From positions 1-10,663 of the forward strand of contig CAZVVM010000062.1 of NCBI GenBank assembly GCA_964630635.1: a stretch of 10,663 nt of DNA, read 5' to 3'. The notes below the pieces were generated by a model that saw only the letters and a list, made by a program, of their open reading frames with translations, was not told the origin of the DNA and did no database searches. Position numbers and translations under genes: made by a program. The DNA comes from Colimorpha_A sp964630635 (GTDB lineage Bacteria > Bacillota > Clostridia > Oscillospirales > CAG-272). This document shows positions 7,414 through 10,663 of the stretch, one piece after another (the stretch's first letter is position 1; each line of letters starts with the position of its first letter).

Positions 7414-7814
7414 TTTTTAAGCCCGAGCTGATCGGCCACGGCGTTAAGCACGCCGTTTACAAATGCGGGCGCTTTGTCGTCGTCATACTTCTTTGAAAGC
7501 TCGACTGCTTCGTTTATCGAAACGCTGAAAGGGACGTCGGTATATTTCATCTCGTAAACCGCGATTCTCATAACCGAAAGAGATACCTTGCTCATTCTCT
7601 TCGTCTTCCAGCCGATAGCGTGCTGTGAAATAATATCGTCGATCTCGGCGATATTATCGAGAACACCGAAATACGTTTCGGTCAGATACTTGTCGTTTTC
7701 AAGCTCACGGCTTTCCTCGGCAAGACGGTACGTTTCCTCTGCCGTTACGTCCATATTAAATTCCTTCTCAAAAAGAAGCTCCATTACCGCCTCTCGCGCC
7801 TTACGTCTTTCCAT
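7410..7814 (-). CDS. nusB: Transcription antitermination factor NusB
   Basis: Small all-helical RNA-binding protein that, with ribosomal protein S10 (NusE), binds boxA RNA and promotes antitermination on rRNA operons. The 134 residues are typical in length. Visible hallmarks are the basic N-terminal RRKAREAVMELLFE (3-16), the helix VSLSVMRIAVYEM, the FSVSINEAVELSKKYDDDKAPAFVNGVLNAV block near the C-terminus, and the final LKK. ATG at 7814 has an AGAGGAAC ribosome site about 6 bases upstream. It is the first gene of the minus-strand block, about 64 bases behind the likely transcription start of a consensus promoter. In B. subtilis nusB also opens this cluster, followed by folD and xseA; here a TsaD-like gene takes the folD position. 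Confidence 0.97.
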   Translation of the reverse strand: MERRKAREAVMELLFEKEFNMDVTAEETYRLAEESRELENDKYLTETYFGVLDNIAEIDDIISQHAIGWKTKRMSKVSLSVMRIAVYEMKYTDVPFSVSINEAVELSKKYDDDKAPAFVNGVLNAVADQLGLKK

Positions 7815-7836
7815 AACTGTTCCTCTTCAAGTCGAT

Positions 7837-7877
7837 TAGTAGAATGAATATGCAGTATATACACTACTATTACTGCA
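7837..7877 (-). promoter_or_regulatory. Inverted repeats in the nusB leader (hairpin, pseudoknot or operator)
   Basis: Two perfect inverted repeats interleave in the predicted leader. TGCAGTA (7851-7857) faces TACTGCA (7871-7877) across 13 bases, and TAGTAG (7837-7842) faces CTACTA (7864-7869) across 21 bases. In RNA order the arms run B-A-B'-A', which is the topology of an H-type pseudoknot (7-bp and 6-bp stems; connecting lengths 1, 6 and 8), or two mutually exclusive hairpins. The first arm begins at about +2. A DNA operator is an equal possibility. Seen: the repeats. Inferred: any function. Confidence 0.45.
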
Positions 7878-7884
7878 ATTATAC

Positions 7885-7913
7885 ATTATACCTTTTTTTC
7901 ATTGCTTTGTCAA
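7885..7913 (-). promoter_or_regulatory. Consensus housekeeping sigma (sigma-A/70) promoter of the nusB operon
   Basis: On the minus strand TTGACA (7908-7913) and TATAAT (7885-7890) are separated by exactly 17 bases: a 12 of 12 match to consensus with ideal spacing. Transcription should start near 7878-7879, giving a leader of about 64 bases before the nusB ATG. No other promoter of similar quality is seen inside the following gene block. Confidence 0.92.
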
Positions 7914-7926
7914 CGGAAATAGGGTA

Positions 7927-7963
7927 TTTAACCTAAAAAATTACATCTTATATATAATATAAT
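7927..7963 (+). promoter_or_regulatory. Possible weak promoter for the M23 peptidase gene
   Basis: Two overlapping TATAAT hexamers lie on the plus strand at 7953-7958 and 7958-7963. The -35 side is poor: TTTAAC at 7927-7932 sits 20 bases before the first. It would be divergent from the nusB promoter and give a leader of about 85-90 bases. AT-richness alone could produce these hexamers. Confidence 0.35.
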
Positions 7964-8051
7964 ACTAAAAGCGCGCCCTTACGGCTGAATATCGGCGCAA
8001 CATCAGCCATATACATAGGTGTGAATATTCTTTTTTTGAGGCGGAAAAAGT

Positions 8052-9038
8052 ATGATAAAAAGAAAACTTCGATTCGGCGCGTTTCTGATAGCGGTGACTG
8101 TCCTTATGATAGGTATCGCACGGCTGTTCAGTCACGAAAAAATGTTCCGACAGACGAGCGGAGAATACATAAAATGGGTTGATTTTTCTGTTACTGCCGA
8201 GGCGATGAACGATGCGCTTCAAATCTCTCTTGATGCCTATGAAAAGGGCTACGACGCCGACTTTGTCAAGCTTATTTCCTATCTCGGAGCAAAATACGGC
8301 GGTGACTTCAAGCACTACAAAAAGAAAGATCTGACCGACCTTTATGGCAGGATAAAAAACGGCGAAAAGCTTGATACGATAGGCGCGAAATATAACTACT
8401 ATCCCTATTATCTTGAAGCTTACGGCGCTGTTTTAAGCGAATACGTCGGCGAATTTTCTATCGACGGAAAGCAGTATTACGGACTTCGCGCGTTTTCTCC
8501 CATTGCAAAGGGATATTACTATAACCATTCTGATGACTTCGGGAACAAGCGCAGCTACGGATACAACCGCAAGCATCTCGGTCACGATATGATGGGCTCT
8601 GTCGGAACCCCCGTTATAGCGATAGAAAGCGGATACGTTGAAGCGCTCGGCTGGAACCAGTACGGTGGATGGCGGATCGGTATTCGTTCATTTGATAACA
8701 AGCGTTACTATTACTACGCGCATCTTCGCAAGGATCATCCATACGTTACAGATCTTGAAGTCGGCGACATAGTAAATGCAGGTCAGGTCATCGGGTATCT
8801 CGGAATGACAGGTTACAGCTCAAAGGAGAACGTGAATAATATTAAAACGCCGCATCTTCACTTCGGTATTCAGCTCATCTTCGATCAGAGCCAAAAAGAC
8901 GGATATAATCAGATATGGATCGACTGCTACGAGCTGACTAAATTCCTTTCGCAAAACAGAATGGGCGTCATTGTTTCAACTAACGGCAAGGACCGAGTTG
9001 CCGAAAAAGACGTAATTATATACGATATTCCCGATTAA
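8052..9038 (+). CDS. Membrane-anchored M23 (LytM-type) zinc metallopeptidase
   Basis: Probable peptidoglycan hydrolase or wall-remodelling protein on the outer face of the membrane. A basic N-terminus (MIKRK) and hydrophobic helix at about 8-24 form a signal anchor. Residues 38-135 form a conserved-looking tyrosine-rich domain (IKWVDFSVTAEAM; SYLGAKYGGDF) without an assigned role that I know. The C-terminal M23 domain (about 165-300) has the zinc ligands H175 and D179 (HLGHD), the catalytic-site H224 (YYYYAHLRK) and H268-L-H270 (TPHLHFG), so it should be active rather than a LytM pseudoenzyme. ATG at 8052 has GAGGCGG (8038-8044) with a 7-base spacer. It is transcribed away from nusB. A SpoIIQ-like role was considered, but the intact metal site and the distinct N-terminal domain argue for a general hydrolase. 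Confidence 0.93.
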   Translation: MIKRKLRFGAFLIAVTVLMIGIARLFSHEKMFRQTSGEYIKWVDFSVTAEAMNDALQISLDAYEKGYDADFVKLISYLGAKYGGDFKHYKKKDLTDLYGRIKNGEKLDTIGAKYNYYPYYLEAYGAVLSEYVGEFSIDGKQYYGLRAFSPIAKGYYYNHSDDFGNKRSYGYNRKHLGHDMMGSVGTPVIAIESGYVEALGWNQYGGWRIGIRSFDNKRYYYYAHLRKDHPYVTDLEVGDIVNAGQVIGYLGMTGYSSKENVNNIKTPHLHFGIQLIFDQSQKDGYNQIWIDCYELTKFLSQNRMGVIVSTNGKDRVAEKDVIIYDIPD

Positions 9039-9060
9039 AAGCGTTTTTTACAAATTGTTC

Positions 9061-9089
9061 TTGTATTTCCTTTTCTCTTGATGTATAAT
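9061..9089 (+). promoter_or_regulatory. Candidate promoter of the small membrane-protein gene
   Basis: TTGTAT (9061-9066), 17 bases, then TATAAT (9084-9089), only 50 bases after the M23 stop. The -10 is perfect and the -35 weak (TTG conserved). Predicted transcription start near 9096 lies downstream of the ATG at 9092, which supports translation from the TTG at 9119. Confidence 0.6.
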
Positions 9090-9106
9090 GTATGCATAAC
9101 TTATTC

Positions 9107-9112
9107 GGAGGA
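9107..9112 (+). promoter_or_regulatory. Ribosome binding site that selects a TTG start
   Basis: GGAGGA lies at 9107-9112, with spacer ACCGTC (6 bases) before TTG at 9119. The ATG at 9092, which opens the longer reading frame, has no purine-rich site and overlaps the promoter region. Confidence 0.75.
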
Positions 9113-9118
9113 ACCGTC

Positions 9119-9541
9119 TTGGAAAGCTTCAAGAAATTCGTAAAAAACACGCTATACCCCACCTGCCTCATTTTCACGGCAATAGTATTCACATTCTCGC
9201 TCCTGTTTGAGCTTACAGAGAAACCTACTCTTTATGCAACTAACTTGATAAGTCTTATTCAGTTCTTTGTTTTTTCTCTGATCCTGTGCTGGTCGAAAGA
9301 GATTTTTAACGATGAGAAAATGTCCTTTGCGGGAGCGCATTTCATTCATTACGTCATATACCTCTTTAACGTATTGATATCCTTTATTTTTATCGGACAA
9401 AGACAAAACGTTTTTGGCACTCTCCTTGCATTTTCTCTGCTCTATCTTGTCGGCGCGCTTGTCGCGCTCATCGTTCGTAAAACGACAAAAAAGAAGATCT
9501 CGAATAAAAAGAGTTCTTCTTATAAAAAGCAATTCAAATAA
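9119..9541 (+). CDS. Small four-helix integral membrane protein, function unknown
   Basis: I do not recognise this protein with certainty. From the TTG start it has 140 residues with four hydrophobic segments at about 12-31, 43-58, 74-93 and 98-119, and a strongly basic tail (KTTKKK...KKQFK) likely cytoplasmic, giving both ends inside. The segment around helix 2-3 (WSKEIFNDEKMSFAGAHFIHY, 58-78, with its histidines) is reminiscent of DUF3021 proteins, often linked to LytTR regulators, but no such regulator is adjacent, so this is only a weak resemblance. Its own promoter at 9061-9089 and GGAGGA site support expression. It ends 14 bases before a strong terminator hairpin. The gap of 80 bases after the M23 gene has no hairpin, so read-through from that gene is possible as well. 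Confidence 0.72.
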   Translation: MESFKKFVKNTLYPTCLIFTAIVFTFSLLFELTEKPTLYATNLISLIQFFVFSLILCWSKEIFNDEKMSFAGAHFIHYVIYLFNVLISFIFIGQRQNVFGTLLAFSLLYLVGALVALIVRKTTKKKISNKKSSSYKKQFK

Positions 9542-9554
9542 TGTAATACAAAAA

Positions 9555-9594
9555 CCGCCGCCGAGAGCTATCTAACGGTAACTCTCGGCGGTTT
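9555..9594. terminator. Bidirectional intrinsic terminator between convergent genes
   Basis: A 10-bp GC-rich perfect stem (CCGCCGAGAG at 9558-9567 with CTCTCGGCGG at 9582-9591) encloses a 14-base loop. With a bulge of one CCG repeat the stem extends through the flanking A and T runs. On the minus strand it is followed by TTTTTG, a better U-tract than on the plus strand (TTTAGTTAT). It lies between the ends of the 9119-9541 and 9616-10647 genes, so it can serve both. Confidence 0.85.
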
Positions 9595-9615
9595 AGTTAT
9601 ACCTTCTTAAAGATA

Positions 9616-10647
9616 TCAAAGATAAATATAAGCTCCAATCGTATTGATTGTATTGTCATCGTATTTAAGCCATCCATCGAGTATAGCTTGCTCAACAATA
9701 TAGCCCCTCTCGATGTCAGGTACCTGCTTGAACAAACTGTAAATATCATCCCTCAATGATGTAAGCTTCTCAGTTAATTGTTCATTATGCGGTTTTTCTG
9801 CATTTCTATCGAAAATTACAACGTTGGGAATAATAGAACCATCTTCTTTAAGATAGCCGTATTCCAGCAGCTTATCAAGATAAGATTTCTCACTTGCCTC
9901 AATACGCCCGCAACAAACTAGCCATAGCGTGTACGCTTCTTTCCAACTCAAATTAAGCGGAGTTTTTTCGCAAATGTTATTATATTGAAACTTATATTGA
10001 GCGAAATCAATATCCTTTTTTATTTCATTCATATCATACGAAAGATATCCATGTTGTCCTACGAATTCGGGCTGCTTCCAATCAATGGTTTCATATCCTA
10101 TCAAATCCCAAGCACCATCATCAGGTCGTGTTGGATATGTATTTCTGTATTCCGCCGAAGTATTATTTACTGTATTTGCTGACCACTGTAACCAATCAAA
10201 TGCACGTACGATCAAAGTCCACTTTGCTGCTTCATATCCGACGTAATCGTAATTCACTTTCGATCCGTCATCGTTAATATAAGTATCAATCAGTTCACAA
10301 ATCTTGTCAGTCAACACTTTCTGAATCCTTTTGTTATTATCGTATTTTTTGCGTTGTTCTTCTTTGCTGATTATTTTGAATGCCGTTTGATACTTTTTTT
10401 CGCTCTTGACAAGCAACTGTTCACGAGTCAAAAACTCAAGTTCATCTTCCATATAAGGTAAAGCTATCCCTATCTCAAGTGCCAGTTCCTCGGCTGTTTG
10501 CGGATTCTCATACGTCTCAAGAAAAATATTTTTGTATAACAAATGCGTGATAATAGACCAAGGTTGTCCTTTCTTCCCATCCTTACCGTTCATAACAAAA
10601 GCTATTTGTTCGGGATTATAACTGCGTTTCCCAAATTCTCTTGCCAT
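9616..10647 (-). CDS. Putative winged-helix regulator with a large uncharacterised C-terminal domain
   Basis: The 343-residue protein has an N-terminal helix-turn-helix region (about 28-95): HLLYKNIFLE, then TAEELALEIGIALPYMEDEL as the likely HTH, and LLVKSEKKYQTAFKI as a beta wing. The remaining 250 residues are rich in Trp and Tyr (WDLIGYETIDW; VGQHGYLSYD; SWKEAYTLWLVCCG) with no transmembrane segment or catalytic motif I can name, and may form a sensing domain. From memory the HTH resembles regulators encoded beside extracytoplasmic-function sigma factor genes in Clostridia; the upstream neighbour is outside the window, so this is unproven. The start is taken as ATG 10647, because AGAAGG (10655-10660) is 7 bases upstream; the ATG at 10653 would be only one base from it. 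Base composition is visibly more AT-rich than the minus-strand block. Confidence 0.75.
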   Translation of the reverse strand: MAREFGKRSYNPEQIAFVMNGKDGKKGQPWSIITHLLYKNIFLETYENPQTAEELALEIGIALPYMEDELEFLTREQLLVKSEKKYQTAFKIISKEEQRKKYDNNKRIQKVLTDKICELIDTYINDDGSKVNYDYVGYEAAKWTLIVRAFDWLQWSANTVNNTSAEYRNTYPTRPDDGAWDLIGYETIDWKQPEFVGQHGYLSYDMNEIKKDIDFAQYKFQYNNICEKTPLNLSWKEAYTLWLVCCGRIEASEKSYLDKLLEYGYLKEDGSIIPNVVIFDRNAEKPHNEQLTEKLTSLRDDIYSLFKQVPDIERGYIVEQAILDGWLKYDDNTINTIGAYIYL

Positions 10648-10654
10648 ATCCATA

Positions 10655-10660
10655 CCTTCT
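10655..10660 (-). promoter_or_regulatory. Ribosome binding site deciding the start of the HTH gene
   Basis: AGAAGG on the minus strand, 7 bases before ATG 10647 and only 1 base before ATG 10653. The first spacing is functional, the second is not, so translation probably begins at the inner ATG. Confidence 0.6.
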
Positions 10661-10663
10661 TTC

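Noticed and set aside
7841..7860. ARG box-like half site (AATGAATAT) upstream of nusB
   Set aside because: Only one half of the ATGAAT/ATTCAT palindrome is present, so binding by ArgR is not supported.
7983..8008. Inverted repeat GGCTGA...TCAGCC in the M23 leader
   Set aside because: Only 6 bp with a 14-base loop and no U-tract or riboswitch features; expected by chance in a leader of this size.
7965..8315. Minus-strand open frame opposite the M23 gene start
   Set aside because: It covers the divergent promoter region and the coding start of the M23 peptidase, whose reading is clear; no ribosome site.
9036..9060. Possible terminator after the M23 gene (AAAAGCGTTTTTT)
   Set aside because: The only pairing is A-T over a three-base loop; too weak to count as an intrinsic terminator.
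1..10663. CRISPR arrays, transposases, integrases, tRNA or rRNA genes
   Set aside because: No regularly spaced repeats, terminal inverted repeats, recombinase motifs or RNA-gene signatures were seen by eye on either strand.

Overview
This window looks like chromosomal DNA of a low-to-moderate-GC member of the Bacillota, most likely class Clostridia. The evidence is the gene order nusB - xseA - xseB - ispA - tlyA - nadK - argR - recN, strong Shine-Dalgarno sites (AGGAGG, GGAGGA), use of GTG and TTG starts, and a clostridial-type M23 peptidase. I see no phage, insertion sequence, CRISPR array, rRNA or tRNA.

Region 1 (1-7814, minus strand) is one compact block of ten genes read right to left: nusB, a TsaD/Kae1-like paralogue, xseA, xseB, ispA, tlyA, nadK, argR, recN and tyrS (cut by the left edge). 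Every junction is an overlap or a gap of at most 15 bases, so they are probably one transcription unit. A textbook housekeeping promoter (TTGACA-N17-TATAAT, 7885-7913) precedes nusB, with a short leader that can form a hairpin or pseudoknot. The block mixes transcription antitermination (NusB), DNA repair (ExoVII, RecN), isoprenoid synthesis (IspA), rRNA methylation (TlyA), NADP supply (NadK), arginine control (ArgR) and tyrosine charging (TyrS). Compared with the Bacillus/Clostridium arrangement, dxs is absent between ispA and tlyA, and tyrS stands where spoIVB-spo0A usually follow recN. This hints at a non-sporulating or rearranged lineage.

Region 2 (7815-8051) is a 237-base divergent intergenic region with the nusB promoter on one side and a weaker candidate promoter for the next gene on the other.

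Region 3 (8052-9541, plus strand) has a membrane-anchored M23 (LytM-type) peptidase and a small four-helix membrane protein that probably starts at a TTG codon behind its own promoter. A GC-rich hairpin at about 9555-9594 probably terminates transcription from both directions.

Region 4 (9616-10647, minus strand) has a visibly more AT-rich gene for a putative winged-helix regulator of unknown role, perhaps acquired separately.

I found no clearly new multi-gene system. The best leads are an ispA with a 10-12 residue gap just after its second aspartate motif, an uncharacterised TsaD paralogue inside the operon, a possible pseudoknot in the nusB leader, and the relocated tyrS without room for a T-box.
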